This document shows, piece after piece, positions 52,217 to 60,933 of a DNA stretch of 64,000 bases (the stretch's first letter is position 1; every line of letters begins with the position of its first letter). The position numbers and the translations under genes are program-made. This stretch comes from Thermoanaerobaculales bacterium (GTDB lineage Bacteria > Acidobacteriota > Thermoanaerobaculia > Thermoanaerobaculales > Sulfomarinibacteraceae), in the NCBI GenBank assembly GCA_035358815.1, contig DAOPQC010000005.1, positions 186,001-250,000 on the forward strand, read 5' to 3'. Under the pieces are notes generated by a model that had not been told where the DNA came from, ran no database searches, and was given only the letters and a program-made list of their open reading frames with translations.

Positions 52217-53917
52217 ATGCGTCGTGTGGCTGCGCTGGTGGTGACGGTGCTCGCCTGGCTGACGTTGACCTGGCCCGCAGACCGGCCGCAGGGGGCGGCC
52301 TTCGCCACGCGATCGGTCGTGCACGCGACCCGCGGCATGGTGGCGGCGGCGCACCCGCTGGCGGTCGAGATCGGGGTCGAGATCCTGCGGCGCGGCGGCA
52401 GCGCGGTGGATGCGGCGATCGCGGTGAACGCCGCTCTTGCGGTCATGGAGCCGGTTTCGTGCGGCCTTGGCGGCGACCTGTTCGCCATGGTGTGGGACCC
52501 GGGGAAGGGAGAGCTGACCGGGCTCAACGGCTCGGGCAGGGCGCCGCGGCGGCTGACCAGGGAGCTGGTGCCGGCAGAGGAGGACGGGACGGTGCCGCTG
52601 TACTCGCCGTACTCGTGGACCGTGCCGGGCTGCGTCGACGGATGGTACGAGCTGCACGCGCGCTACGGGCGGCTGCCGATGGCCGAGGTGCTCGCGCCCG
52701 CGATCGCCGCGGCTCGCGAGGGAGTCCCGGTGCCGCAGGTCATCGCCGGGGCCTGGGCGTCCGGCGAGCGGGCGTTCCGGGAGAAGCCGGGGTTTGCCGA
52801 GGTCTTCCTGCCCGGCGGCCGCGCTCCCGCCGAGGGTGAGGTGTTCCGCAACCCGGCCCTGTCGCGGACCCTGCAGCTGCTCGCGGACGGCGGGCGCGAC
52901 GCGTTCTACCGGGGGCGGATCGCCGAGCAGCTGGTGGCGTTCTCCGGCCGCCATGGAGGGTTCTTCAGCGCCGAGGACTTCTCGGGCCACCGCAGCGAGT
53001 GGGTCGAGCCGATCTCGGCCGGCTACCGGGGCGTGACGGTGTACGAGCTGCCACCGAACGGACAGGGGCTGGCCGCACTGCAGATGCTCCAGATCCTGGA
53101 GCAGCACGACCTCGCCAGGCTGGGGCGGTCGAGCGCCGACTTCTGGCACCTCATGATCGAGTCCAAGAAGCTCGCCTACGCCGATCGCGCGCGCTTCTAC
53201 GCCGATCCGGGGTTCGCAGAGGTTCCGGTCGACGGCCTGCTGAGCGCGGATTACGCCCGCCGGCGGGCCGGGCTGATCGACATGAGGCGAGCTGCGCGCA
53301 CCGTCGAGCCCGGCGATCCGAGGTTCGAGCACGGCGACACCACCTACCTCGCGACCGCCGACTCGAGCGGCATGATGGTGTCGCTCATCCAGTCCAACTA
53401 CACCGGGTTCGGGTCGGGGTACGTGGTGCCGGAGCTCGGCTTCGGGATCCAGGACCGGGGCGGCCTGTTCAGCCTGGAAGAGGGCCATCCAAACACGCTC
53501 GAGCCGGGCAAGCGGCCGTTCCACACCATCATCCCGGCCTTCCTCGCCGAGCAGGGGGTTCCCAACCTCGCCTTCGGCGTGATGGGCGGCGACGTGCAGC
53601 CGCAGGGTCACGTCCAGATCGTCGTCAATCTGGTCGACTTCGGGATGAACCTGCAGGAGGCCGGCGACGCGCCTCGCTTCCGGCACGCCGGCTCGCAGGA
53701 GCCGACCGGGACCCGGATGACCGACGGCGGGTTCGTGTCGCTCGAGTCCGGCATCCCGCTCGAGGTCCGGCGCGAGCTGATGCGCCGCGGCCACCGGCTC
53801 CAGGAGGCGAGCGGATCGGCATTCGGCGGCTACCAGGCGGTGCGCCGCGATCCGGTCAGCGGCGTCTACTCCGGCGCCACCGAGTCGCGCAAGGACGGAG
53901 CGGCGGCCGGTTACTGA
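52217..53917 (+). CDS. ggt: Gamma-glutamyltransferase
   Basis: A 566-residue Ntn-hydrolase precursor, exported by its N-terminal leader (residues 1-29). It would hydrolyse or transfer the gamma-glutamyl group of glutathione-type compounds in the periplasm. The self-cleavage and nucleophile site is Thr375 in EHGDTTYLATAD. Other markers are GGSAVDAAIAVNAALAVMEP, GLGGDLFAMVW, NGSGRAP and the late GNYTGFGSGY-like region QSNYTGFGSGYVVP. The typical glycine-rich C-terminal stretch appears as VMGGDVQPQGHVQIVVNLVDFGMN. AAGGAGG precedes the ATG. Confidence 0.93.
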   Translation: MRRVAALVVTVLAWLTLTWPADRPQGAAFATRSVVHATRGMVAAAHPLAVEIGVEILRRGGSAVDAAIAVNAALAVMEPVSCGLGGDLFAMVWDPGKGELTGLNGSGRAPRRLTRELVPAEEDGTVPLYSPYSWTVPGCVDGWYELHARYGRLPMAEVLAPAIAAAREGVPVPQVIAGAWASGERAFREKPGFAEVFLPGGRAPAEGEVFRNPALSRTLQLLADGGRDAFYRGRIAEQLVAFSGRHGGFFSAEDFSGHRSEWVEPISAGYRGVTVYELPPNGQGLAALQMLQILEQHDLARLGRSSADFWHLMIESKKLAYADRARFYADPGFAEVPVDGLLSADYARRRAGLIDMRRAARTVEPGDPRFEHGDTTYLATADSSGMMVSLIQSNYTGFGSGYVVPELGFGIQDRGGLFSLEEGHPNTLEPGKRPFHTIIPAFLAEQGVPNLAFGVMGGDVQPQGHVQIVVNLVDFGMNLQEAGDAPRFRHAGSQEPTGTRMTDGGFVSLESGIPLEVRRELMRRGHRLQEASGSAFGGYQAVRRDPVSGVYSGATESRKDGAAAGY

Positions 53918-53953
53918 GCCGGCCGCCGGGTGCCGCCCTCGTGGCGGGCCGGC
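53918..53953. terminator. Hairpin between ggt and the convergent ferritin-like gene
   Basis: GCCGGCCGCC right after the ggt stop pairs with GGCGGGCCGGC (53943-53953) with one bulged base. It may stop transcription from both sides. There is no strong T run. Confidence 0.45.
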
Positions 53954-53993
53954 CCTCCTCTGGCCGTAGTTGAGCCTCGGCGAGATGTCCGGG

Positions 53994-54470
53994 CTAAGCT
54001 GCGATTCGCCCCGCCTCGAGCTCCTTGAGGAAGCCGACGAAGTCGCGCCGGTGCTCCTCCTCGTCACCGAGGGCGGTGATCGCCAGGTCCTCGGTCGCGG
54101 GATCGAATCCGCTCGAGAGCTCGATGATCCGCCGGTACTGGGCGATGGCCGCCTCCTCGGCCGCGATGACACCACGGATCACGTGCCCGATGTCGGTGGT
54201 GTCGGCGGGCGGCTGCAGGCTCTTCTGCTCCAGCGTGAGCTGCATCGATCCCGGCACGATGCCGCCGACGGTCTTGATCCGGCGGGCGATGGTCTGGGCG
54301 TGCTGAAGCTCGGTGGGGATGTCGGCCGCGAGCTCGTTCTTGATGTGCTTCGCCTGCACGCCGTCGAGGTTGACGGAGAGGGCGATGTAGTTGGCGACGG
54401 TCTCCAGCTCCATGTTGTAGGCCTTGGCCAGTGCCTCGATGATCTTCTCGGTGCGCATCCTGTCGTCCAT
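53994..54470 (-). CDS. Ferritin-like four-helix protein
   Basis: A 158-residue all-helical protein. Glutamate/histidine positions typical of a di-iron four-helix bundle are seen in YNMELETVANY, ELQHAQTIARRI (ExxH), VIAAEEAAIAQYRRII and GDEEEHRRDFVGFL (ExxH). It could store iron or handle peroxide. Bacterioferritin-type haem methionine and the full ferroxidase set were not checked. ATG 54470 has GGAGGG upstream. Confidence 0.75.
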   Translation of the reverse strand: MDDRMRTEKIIEALAKAYNMELETVANYIALSVNLDGVQAKHIKNELAADIPTELQHAQTIARRIKTVGGIVPGSMQLTLEQKSLQPPADTTDIGHVIRGVIAAEEAAIAQYRRIIELSSGFDPATEDLAITALGDEEEHRRDFVGFLKELEAGRIAA

Positions 54471-54606
54471 GGGTCCCTCCATCGTGAGCGCGGTGTCGGC
54501 GCCCGCACCAGGATCATCGTTAAGCTCGCTTGCCGTATTCCAGCGAGCGGGCATCGCTCCGGCGGCGTCCGGGCGGTTCGCGCGCAGCTTGCGGACCGGG
54601 GTCAGC

Positions 54607-54612
54607 TAGACT
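54607..54612 (+). promoter_or_regulatory. -10 box TAGACT of a probably leaderless transcript
   Basis: TAGACT is followed by 9 nt (TCTCGCAAC-like, no Shine-Dalgarno) and GTG at 54622. Confidence 0.5.
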
Positions 54613-54621
54613 TCTCGCAAC

Positions 54622-55239
54622 GTGAAGCGCGCCTGGTCGGTCCCGTCGCTCGGCAGGGCGCTGCCGCGCAGGGAGAGCTGGCTGCTGCGCCGGCCCGCGC
54701 GCTGGGCGCTGCGCGCCTGGCGCTGGCGGTTCGACGGCAACCTCCCGGACGTCGCCAAGGCCGTCGCCATCGTGGTGCCGCACACGTCGAACTGGGACTT
54801 CGTGCTCGGCATCCTCGGGGTGTTCGCGGTCGGGGTCCAGGTGTCGTTTCTGGGCAAGCACACCTTGTTCCGGCCACCTTTCGGCGGGGTGATGCGTTGG
54901 CTCGGGGGCATCCCCGTGGACCGCCGGTCCTCGAAGGGCGCGGTCGAGCAGATCGTGACCCTGTTCCGTGACCGAGAGCAGCTGGTCGTGGGCCTGTCGC
55001 CGGAAGGCACCCGCAAGCGGGTGGCGCGCTGGCGGACCGGCTTCTACCACATCGCCGCCGGGGCCGGCTGCCCGATCGTGCCGATCGCCTTCGACTGGGG
55101 CAGCCGCACGATCCGCTTCGGCGAGCCGCTCCTGCCGTCGGGCGACCTCGACGCCGACCTCGAGGTGCTGCGGCGCTTCTTCGCCAATGCCAGGGGGCGG
55201 ATCGACCCGGACCGGGCCGGCACCCCGGCAACAGCGTGA
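54622..55239 (+). CDS. PlsC-type acyltransferase
   Basis: A 205-residue lysophospholipid acyltransferase-fold protein. The catalytic HX4D box is HTSNWD (about residues 54-59). FLGKHTLFRPPFGGVMRWLGGIPVDR follows, then SPEGTRKRVARWRTGFYHIA, the glycerophosphate-contact motif. It is short for PlsC and lacks a clear membrane anchor, so it may acylate another acceptor. No operon partner is seen. The GTG start is decided by the -10 box 9 nt upstream. Confidence 0.82.
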   Translation: MKRAWSVPSLGRALPRRESWLLRRPARWALRAWRWRFDGNLPDVAKAVAIVVPHTSNWDFVLGILGVFAVGVQVSFLGKHTLFRPPFGGVMRWLGGIPVDRRSSKGAVEQIVTLFRDREQLVVGLSPEGTRKRVARWRTGFYHIAAGAGCPIVPIAFDWGSRTIRFGEPLLPSGDLDADLEVLRRFFANARGRIDPDRAGTPATA

Positions 55240-55432
55240 CGCCGGGCGGCGACGCGATCCGCGTCAGCCGGGACCGCTCGGAAGGTGAGTTCGAGGGAGC
55301 CCGGCCACGGGCTCTTCCGAGCGGATGAGAGCGCGCGCGTCGCGGGCCCGCTGACGTCGGTGGCGGACGGCACCGTGAACCTCGCCCCTCGAGCCGGGCA
55401 AACCCACGATCGACGTGCGCCGCCGCCCCCGG

Positions 55433-56245
55433 TCAGACCTCCGGGATCACGTAGTCGGCAATGTTCGCGACCGGCTCCGGGTAGCGCAGGTTCATCCCCT
55501 CCATCGTCTCGACAAGGATCTCGGAGACCACGAAGTTCCTGTACCACTTGCGGTTGGCCGGGACCACGTACCAGGGTGCCCAGGCGGTGTTGCAGCGGGT
55601 CAGCGCGTCCTCGTAGGCCTCCATGTACTTGGGCCACAGCTTGCGGTCATCGAGATCGCCCGGGAGGAACTTCCACTGCTTGTCGGGCGTCTGCTGGCGC
55701 TCGCGCAGCCGCTCGGCCTGCTCCTCCGGCGAGATGTGGAGGAAGAGCTTCACGATGGTGATTCCGGAGTCCGCGAGCAGCCGCTCGAAGCTGTTGATGT
55801 GGTCGTAGCGGCGCTTCCAGACCGCGGCCGGGACGAGCTTCTTGACCCGCACCACGAGCACGTCCTCGTAGTGCGAACGGTTGAAGATGGCGATCCTGCC
55901 GCGGGCCGGCGCCCAGGGGTGGAGACGCCACAGGAAGTCGTGGGCAAGCTCCTCGGCGGTCGGGACCTTGACGGGGGTCACGGTCACGCCCTGCGGGTTG
56001 AAGGCGCCGACCACGTGCTCGATGGTGCCGTCCTTGCCGGCGGTGTCCATCGCCTGGAGGATGATCAGGAGGCCCTTGCCGGCGTCCGCGTAGAGCCGCT
56101 CGTGCAGCTCGTGCAGCTTGATCAGATTGTCCGCGGTGGGCTCGCGGGCGTCAGACTTGCCCTTGAAGCGGCCGGTGTCGGCGGGATCGATCTCGTCGAG
56201 GCGGAAACGCTTTCCAGGGGCGCGTGTGAACCTGCTGCAGTCCAT
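55433..56245 (-). CDS. Polyphosphate:nucleotide phosphotransferase, PPK2 family
   Basis: A 270-residue kinase that moves phosphate between polyphosphate and nucleotides. Walker A is AMDTAGKDGTIEHV (about residues 65-78), the lid/substrate part NPQGVTVTPVKVPTAEELAHDFLWR, and Walker B FNRSHYEDVLVVRV. The C-terminal IPANRKWYRNF-like region (VVPANRKWYRNFVVSEIL) is intact. The line pattern is that of one-domain PPK2 enzymes acting on AMP/ADP or GDP; the class cannot be fixed by eye. It lies 39 bp from the HIT gene on the same strand. Confidence 0.9.
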   Translation of the reverse strand: MDCSRFTRAPGKRFRLDEIDPADTGRFKGKSDAREPTADNLIKLHELHERLYADAGKGLLIILQAMDTAGKDGTIEHVVGAFNPQGVTVTPVKVPTAEELAHDFLWRLHPWAPARGRIAIFNRSHYEDVLVVRVKKLVPAAVWKRRYDHINSFERLLADSGITIVKLFLHISPEEQAERLRERQQTPDKQWKFLPGDLDDRKLWPKYMEAYEDALTRCNTAWAPWYVVPANRKWYRNFVVSEILVETMEGMNLRYPEPVANIADYVIPEV

Positions 56246-56284
56246 GTCGGACCTCCTCGCGGGCTGGAGATGGAGCCCCGGCCC

Positions 56285-56719
56285 TCAGCCGGAGCGGTCC
56301 TGATCGAGGGCGGCGCGCAGCGACGCGACCAGTCCCTCGGCGTCTGAGGCCGGCAGCGAGGTCGGCCGCCAGCCGATCCCGAGCCCGGTTTCGCCGACCT
56401 TGGGGATGATGTGGAAGTGGACGTGCATCACGACCTGATGGGCGTCGGTGCCGTTGTTCTGCAGGATGTTGTAGGCCTTGGCCCCGGTCGCCTTGAGCAC
56501 GGCGCGGCAGAGGCGGGGGAGCACCCTGCCGATGGCCGCTGCCGAGGCATCGCTGAGCTGGTGGAGGAAGGCCGCGCGCTCCTTGGGGATGACCAGGAGG
56601 TGGCCGCGGCTGAGCGGCCCGACATCGAGGAAGGCCAGCACATGCTCGTCCTCGTACACCCGGTGGCAGGGGATCTCGCCGGCGATGATCTTGTCGAACA
56701 CGGTCTCGCGGTGGGTCAT
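56285..56719 (-). CDS. HIT-family nucleotide hydrolase/transferase
   Basis: A 144-residue histidine-triad protein of the HINT branch. It has VFDKIIAGEIPCHRVYEDEHVLAFLDVGPLSRGHLLVIPK and the triad HVHFH (His99, His101, His103) followed by IIPK. It probably hydrolyses aminoacyl-AMP or related phosphoramidates. AGGAGG is 6 nt before the ATG. It is upstream of ppk2 on the same strand, 39 bp away, and may share its transcript. Confidence 0.93.
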   Translation of the reverse strand: MTHRETVFDKIIAGEIPCHRVYEDEHVLAFLDVGPLSRGHLLVIPKERAAFLHQLSDASAAAIGRVLPRLCRAVLKATGAKAYNILQNNGTDAHQVVMHVHFHIIPKVGETGLGIGWRPTSLPASDAEGLVASLRAALDQDRSG

Positions 56720-56838
56720 GGCGCAGCCTCCTGGGCCGGTCCGGCCAATCGGCGACGGCGATGCTGACCCCATTCTAGTCCTCGTTGTCGGGATTCGGGC
56801 GGCGCCGCGTTGGCGGAGCACGGCGCCCGCAGCAGCGT

Positions 56839-56866
56839 CGGAAGCGGGCGCGGAAGCGGAGGCGGG
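56839..56866. repeat. Single-arm GGAAGCGG-type intergenic repeat
   Basis: CGGAAGCGGGCGCGGAAGCGG-like repeated units in the 177-bp gap between the M4 protease stop and the HIT gene start. They match the right arm of the element at 63808-63908. Confidence 0.5.
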
Positions 56867-56896
56867 CGAGAGGGGGGCGATGCGTCGGCCGCGCTC

Positions 56897-59662
56897 CTAC
56901 GGCTGCAGGCGGTGGCCGCCCCTCAGCACGCTGTCGGCGAGCACGACGCGAACGCCGTCGAGGTACCAGCCGTCCCAGCCGGTGCAGCCGTCGACCCCGA
57001 AGTCGAAGCGGAGCCGGAAGGTGTCTCCCGGCGCGACGATGCGGGCGAGGTTGACCTGGGACTGGCCCCAGGAGCCGCGGAACGACCCCTCGTTGAGCCC
57101 GGAGAAGGCGGGCTGGCCGGCGATCGGGTTGCGGTTGTGCGGCGGGCCGTCGAGGGCCTGGTTGTAGGGGTTGAACAGGAAGGCCTCCTCGGGCAACAGC
57201 TCGAATGGACCGCCGTTGACGCTGATCTTGACGTTGCCGCCGTCGGCCGCTGGCTCCGTGGCGACGTAGTGGTCGATGAGCAGCACCGGCAGGCCGCCGC
57301 CCGGCATGGTGAGCTGCGGGCTGACCAGGCGGAGGACGGCGGACTGGTCGTTGGTGGTGCAGTTGCCGCCGAAGTCGTCGTTGGTCGCGAACATGGCGCC
57401 GCCGTCGCCCCCGAACGGAGCGTCGGCGGTCCACTGCCAGTCCCGGGGGATGTAGTCCTGGGGATCGACGCCCTGGTTGCTGACCGTCCACTCGGGCCCG
57501 GGCGCGGCGTCGAAGTCCTCCGCGAACAGCTCGGTCGCGTACCTGGGGAGGGCCGGCGCGTCCGGGTCCAGGACGAGGTCGAAGGCGCACTGGAGCGGAA
57601 AGTCGAACATCTCGACCGCCAGCATCGCCTCGGCGACCTGATCGCAGTCGGCGCCGGTGACCGACTCCAGCGACGGCGCTCCGGTCTCGAGGTCGGTCAA
57701 GGGCGCTCCCACCAGGTCTCGACAGCTCAGCTCGGCGAGCTGGGCGTGGTCGGTGAAGTCGGTGATCTGAGTCTGGTAGACGGACATCGCGCGCCACCAG
57801 ATGTGGGCGGCCTTGGTCAGGCCGATGCCGGCGACGGTGTGCCCGTTGTAGGTTCCGCCGTCGACCGCGAGCGCGAACGCATGGTTGGGCACCCCGCTGT
57901 TGGTGTGGACGCCGCCGCCGTCGTCGGCGCTGCAGTAGTACTGGCTGTCACTGACCTTGCCGGGATCGCCGGCGCAGTTGGGATGCCACATGTCGCGCAG
58001 CCCGTTCCACAGCGTGTCCTCCGCCACCACCCAGCGGACCGAGTCGTCGATGGCGAAGGAGAGCTCGACCACGACGCCTTCCGCTGCCGCGGCCCGGATG
58101 GCGAGGCCGAGGCTCTTGGAGATGAACGCGGCCGGAACCTCGAGCTGGGGCCCATCGCCGGGCATGTCGTAGACGACGTCGTTGATCGTGTTCATCACCA
58201 GCACGCCGGCGGCGCCGGCCTCCTGGGCGTTGGCGACGCGGTCGCGGTAGCTGCAGGCGCCGTAGCGGAACTCGACGAAGGCGATCCCTCCGGGCTCGAA
58301 GCCGACGAAGGGCTCGCAGCCGTCGGCCACGATGCCGACGCCGTCGTCGACCAGCTGCACGGTGCCCAGCACCGACCACGGCGGGGGCGGGTTGAAGTCG
58401 GCGCTCCCGGCCAGGTACTCGCCCGCGACCGCCGCCGGCGCCTGCACCGCGATCCGGACCGAGTTGCTGCCGACGTAGCCGGTGCAGGTGAGCGGCCCGC
58501 GCAACGGATGCGGGTCGTCGTTCCCGGCGCCGTTGATCTGATCGACGATCTCCCCGAAGATGTCCGAGAACGCCTCGTTGAGGGCCCCCGGCTGCCACTG
58601 GTAGATCAGGTCGTGGGTGCTGTCCGTGTAGGCGTGCGTCCACTCGTGGGCGACCACGTCGTCGGCGGCCGTGCTCTGACAGAAGCCGGTGTAGTTGCCG
58701 GTCCACCACGCGTTCGGGCAGCTCAGGTTCTGGTCCTCGTAGATCGAGCGCATCGCCGCGTCGTGGCCGTTCCAGGACCGGAAGCTGCCGCCGCTCAGAT
58801 TCTCGAACAACCGGTAGGTGTCCTCGGCGAAGTTGATGAGGCCGTTGACCTCGCCGTCCTCGAGGTCGCCGATGCCCGAGAACGGCAGCGGGTCGCCCTC
58901 GTCCCAGACCCGGGCGCCCAGGTTGCGGTGGTAGATCGTCCGGTGGATGTGCTCGATGCCGGTGATCTGGTCGACGATGTCGCCGTCGTGAGCGTCGACG
59001 TAGAGGAGCTCGCGAACGTCGGCCCCGTTGCCGACCTCGACCTCCCACACCAGGTAGTCGCCGGCCGGCCGACCGGCGACCAGGCCGCTGCGAAACACCA
59101 GCGGGCCGCGCACGGTCGTGAGCAGCCCGGAGCGGCGGCTCTGCTTGGCCACCAGCGCGGCGCCGGTTGCGGCCGCCTGGTCGCCCGTCACCGCCGGAAC
59201 GACCGAGGCCAGGGAGATCCCCGGCACCACCCTGCCGTTGACGGTCTCGAGCTCGCCCGCTGGGCTGAAGTGGAGTCGCAGCTCGGCGCCGAACACCGGC
59301 ACGCCGAGGTGCAGCTGGTGGAACGACTGGTGCTCGCCGCCGAGCCGGTCGGCAAAGCGGCGGCCGGGCGCGAGATCGCGGACCGCGTCGTCGAGGCCGA
59401 ACGCCCGGCCGTAGCGCGCGAGGAACGAGTGGGCGCGCTCCGCCGTGGAGGCTCCGGCAAGCGGCAGGCTGCCGGGGGCGAGACGGATCAGGCGGGGCAC
59501 CCCGCTGGCTCGGTCGAGCTCGATTCGGAGTGCGCCGCCGCCGTCGCGCTCGAGCTCTTCGATCGCGTCCTCGCGGGCGGACCGGGCATCGACGGCCCCA
59601 GCCGACACCGCAACGCCGAAGCACACGGCCAATGCGATTCCACGGAAGGACTGCTTCTGCAT
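56897..59662 (-). CDS. M4 (thermolysin-like) metalloprotease with inserted PA domain
   Basis: A 921-residue secreted protease. A signal peptide (about residues 7-25) and a FTP/PepSY-type propeptide (to about 235) precede the catalytic domain. Zinc ligands are in HEWTHAYT (about 339-346) and the glutamate of ALNEAFSDIFGE. The catalytic-side histidine motif HTNSGVPNHAFALAVDGG comes only after an insertion of about 190 residues. That insertion contains a protease-associated domain (IAFVEFRYGACSYRDRVANAQEAGAAGVLVMNTIND, VPAAFISKSLGLAIRAAA). The C-terminal about 200 residues form a beta-rich domain beginning ELFAEDFDAAPGPEW. All active-site residues are kept, so it should be active. It is probably secreted by type II or remains in the periplasm. 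Confidence 0.87.
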   Translation of the reverse strand: MQKQSFRGIALAVCFGVAVSAGAVDARSAREDAIEELERDGGGALRIELDRASGVPRLIRLAPGSLPLAGASTAERAHSFLARYGRAFGLDDAVRDLAPGRRFADRLGGEHQSFHQLHLGVPVFGAELRLHFSPAGELETVNGRVVPGISLASVVPAVTGDQAAATGAALVAKQSRRSGLLTTVRGPLVFRSGLVAGRPAGDYLVWEVEVGNGADVRELLYVDAHDGDIVDQITGIEHIHRTIYHRNLGARVWDEGDPLPFSGIGDLEDGEVNGLINFAEDTYRLFENLSGGSFRSWNGHDAAMRSIYEDQNLSCPNAWWTGNYTGFCQSTAADDVVAHEWTHAYTDSTHDLIYQWQPGALNEAFSDIFGEIVDQINGAGNDDPHPLRGPLTCTGYVGSNSVRIAVQAPAAVAGEYLAGSADFNPPPPWSVLGTVQLVDDGVGIVADGCEPFVGFEPGGIAFVEFRYGACSYRDRVANAQEAGAAGVLVMNTINDVVYDMPGDGPQLEVPAAFISKSLGLAIRAAAAEGVVVELSFAIDDSVRWVVAEDTLWNGLRDMWHPNCAGDPGKVSDSQYYCSADDGGGVHTNSGVPNHAFALAVDGGTYNGHTVAGIGLTKAAHIWWRAMSVYQTQITDFTDHAQLAELSCRDLVGAPLTDLETGAPSLESVTGADCDQVAEAMLAVEMFDFPLQCAFDLVLDPDAPALPRYATELFAEDFDAAPGPEWTVSNQGVDPQDYIPRDWQWTADAPFGGDGGAMFATNDDFGGNCTTNDQSAVLRLVSPQLTMPGGGLPVLLIDHYVATEPAADGGNVKISVNGGPFELLPEEAFLFNPYNQALDGPPHNRNPIAGQPAFSGLNEGSFRGSWGQSQVNLARIVAPGDTFRLRFDFGVDGCTGWDGWYLDGVRVVLADSVLRGGHRLQP

Positions 59663-59796
59663 CGATTCCTCGCAGCCTGGATGGGTGCCGGCTCCGCCTT
59701 GCCGTCAGGCTGACGCGCGGCGACCTCTCCGCGTGAATCTAGCACAGCGCACAAACTATTCCCGGCGCGAGCCGTTACACTGGACGGGGACCGGGA

Positions 59797-60897
59797 GTGG
59801 CAGGGATCGACGGCATCAGGCGGACGGTTCGGGACCTCACGGAGGGCCTCGACCTGCGGGAGGCGCCCGGTGAGTTCCGGCGCGACGCGGTCAAGGCCTA
59901 CGGCGTGCTCGGCCGGGAGCAGCTGGGCCGCCCCGAGCCGAAGCCCTTTCTCGGTCGGTGGTGGTTCCGGGCGCGGGTCCTGTTCTTCGGGCTGTCGTCC
60001 AAGCTCTCGCCGGCGCGGCGCCTGCTGTTCGTCGTCTGCCTGGCGCTCGCCCTGTACGGCGCGATCGACCTCCCGGGCGTGGAAAACGTCGGGCCCCTGT
60101 CGGACCCGATTCCGCTGGTGCTGGCCGTGGCGGGGCTGGTGCTGCTGCTCGCGCTCGAGCTCGCGGACCGCGTCCTGGTCCGGGACGAGCTTGAGGTCGC
60201 CCGTCAGCTGCAGCGGGAGCTGCTGCCCGCCGAGGCGCCGGCGCTCGAGGGCTACCGCTTCGCCTTCTCGTACCGGACCGCCAACACCATCGGCGGCGAC
60301 TACTACGACTTCTTCGAGATCGGGGACGGCCGGGTCGCGCTGGTTGTCGGCGACGCCAGCGGTCACGGGATCGCCGCCGGGCTGCTGATGGCGATCGCGC
60401 ATGCCGCCGTTCGCACCGCCATCGACCTCGATCCGTCCCCGCGGGCGGTGATGGACCTCCTCAACCGGGCGCTCTACCGCAGCGGGGGCTCGCGGGCCTT
60501 CATGACGTTTTTCTACGGCCTGCTCGAGCCGAGGTCCGGCCGGCTCGACTACGCCTGCGCCGGGCACCCCTACCCGCTGCTGCGGCGGGCCGACGGCGGG
60601 GTCGTCGAGCTCGGGGCGGGCTCGCTGCCGCTCGGCCTGCGGCCGGCGGTGGAGCCGGTTCAGGGCGGCGAGGTCGTGCGTCCGGGGGATGTCCTGGTGA
60701 TGTACACCGATGGCCTGCCGGAGACCTTCGACGAGGCCGGCAACGCCTTCGGCTTCGACGCCCTTCGCGACGAGGTGGGGGCGGGGGGCGACGCGTCGGT
60801 CGTCCATGACCGCATCACGGCCGCTCTCGAGCGCTTCGCGCGGGGGGCCCCGCTGGTGGACGACCGCAGCCTGGTGGCGATCAGCCGGGCCCGGTAG
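59797..60897 (+). CDS. SpoIIE/RsbU-type PP2C serine phosphatase, membrane-anchored
   Basis: A 366-residue protein with two membrane segments (about residues 71-93 and 103-126). A short linker helix (DELEVARQLQRELLPAEAP) and a PP2C-type SpoIIE domain follow. Metal-binding aspartates are in TIGGDYYDFFEI, VVGDASGHGIAAGLLM, and MYTDGLPETFDEAGNAFG. RsbU-like proteins dephosphorylate anti-anti-sigma factors in partner-switching. No anti-sigma partner is in the window. GTG start with GGGGA upstream; TACACT near 59775 could be its -10. Confidence 0.88.
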   Translation: MAGIDGIRRTVRDLTEGLDLREAPGEFRRDAVKAYGVLGREQLGRPEPKPFLGRWWFRARVLFFGLSSKLSPARRLLFVVCLALALYGAIDLPGVENVGPLSDPIPLVLAVAGLVLLLALELADRVLVRDELEVARQLQRELLPAEAPALEGYRFAFSYRTANTIGGDYYDFFEIGDGRVALVVGDASGHGIAAGLLMAIAHAAVRTAIDLDPSPRAVMDLLNRALYRSGGSRAFMTFFYGLLEPRSGRLDYACAGHPYPLLRRADGGVVELGAGSLPLGLRPAVEPVQGGEVVRPGDVLVMYTDGLPETFDEAGNAFGFDALRDEVGAGGDASVVHDRITAALERFARGAPLVDDRSLVAISRAR

Positions 60898-60898
60898 G

Positions 60899-60931
60899 GC
60901 TCTCCGCCGGCGCCGGCGCGGGGGCGAGAGC
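60899..60931. terminator. Hairpin between convergent genes
   Basis: GCTCTC (60899-60904) pairs with GAGAGC (60926-60931) around an inner palindrome CGCCGGCGCCGGCG. It fills the 36-bp gap between the phosphatase stop and the opposing gene, so it may stop both transcripts. Confidence 0.4.
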
Positions 60932-60933
60932 GG

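Noticed and set aside
56810..59713. Plus-strand open frame of about 970 codons opposite the M4 protease
   Set aside because: Antisense shadow: the minus strand has signal peptide, HEWTH and PA domain in frame, while the plus frame has none.
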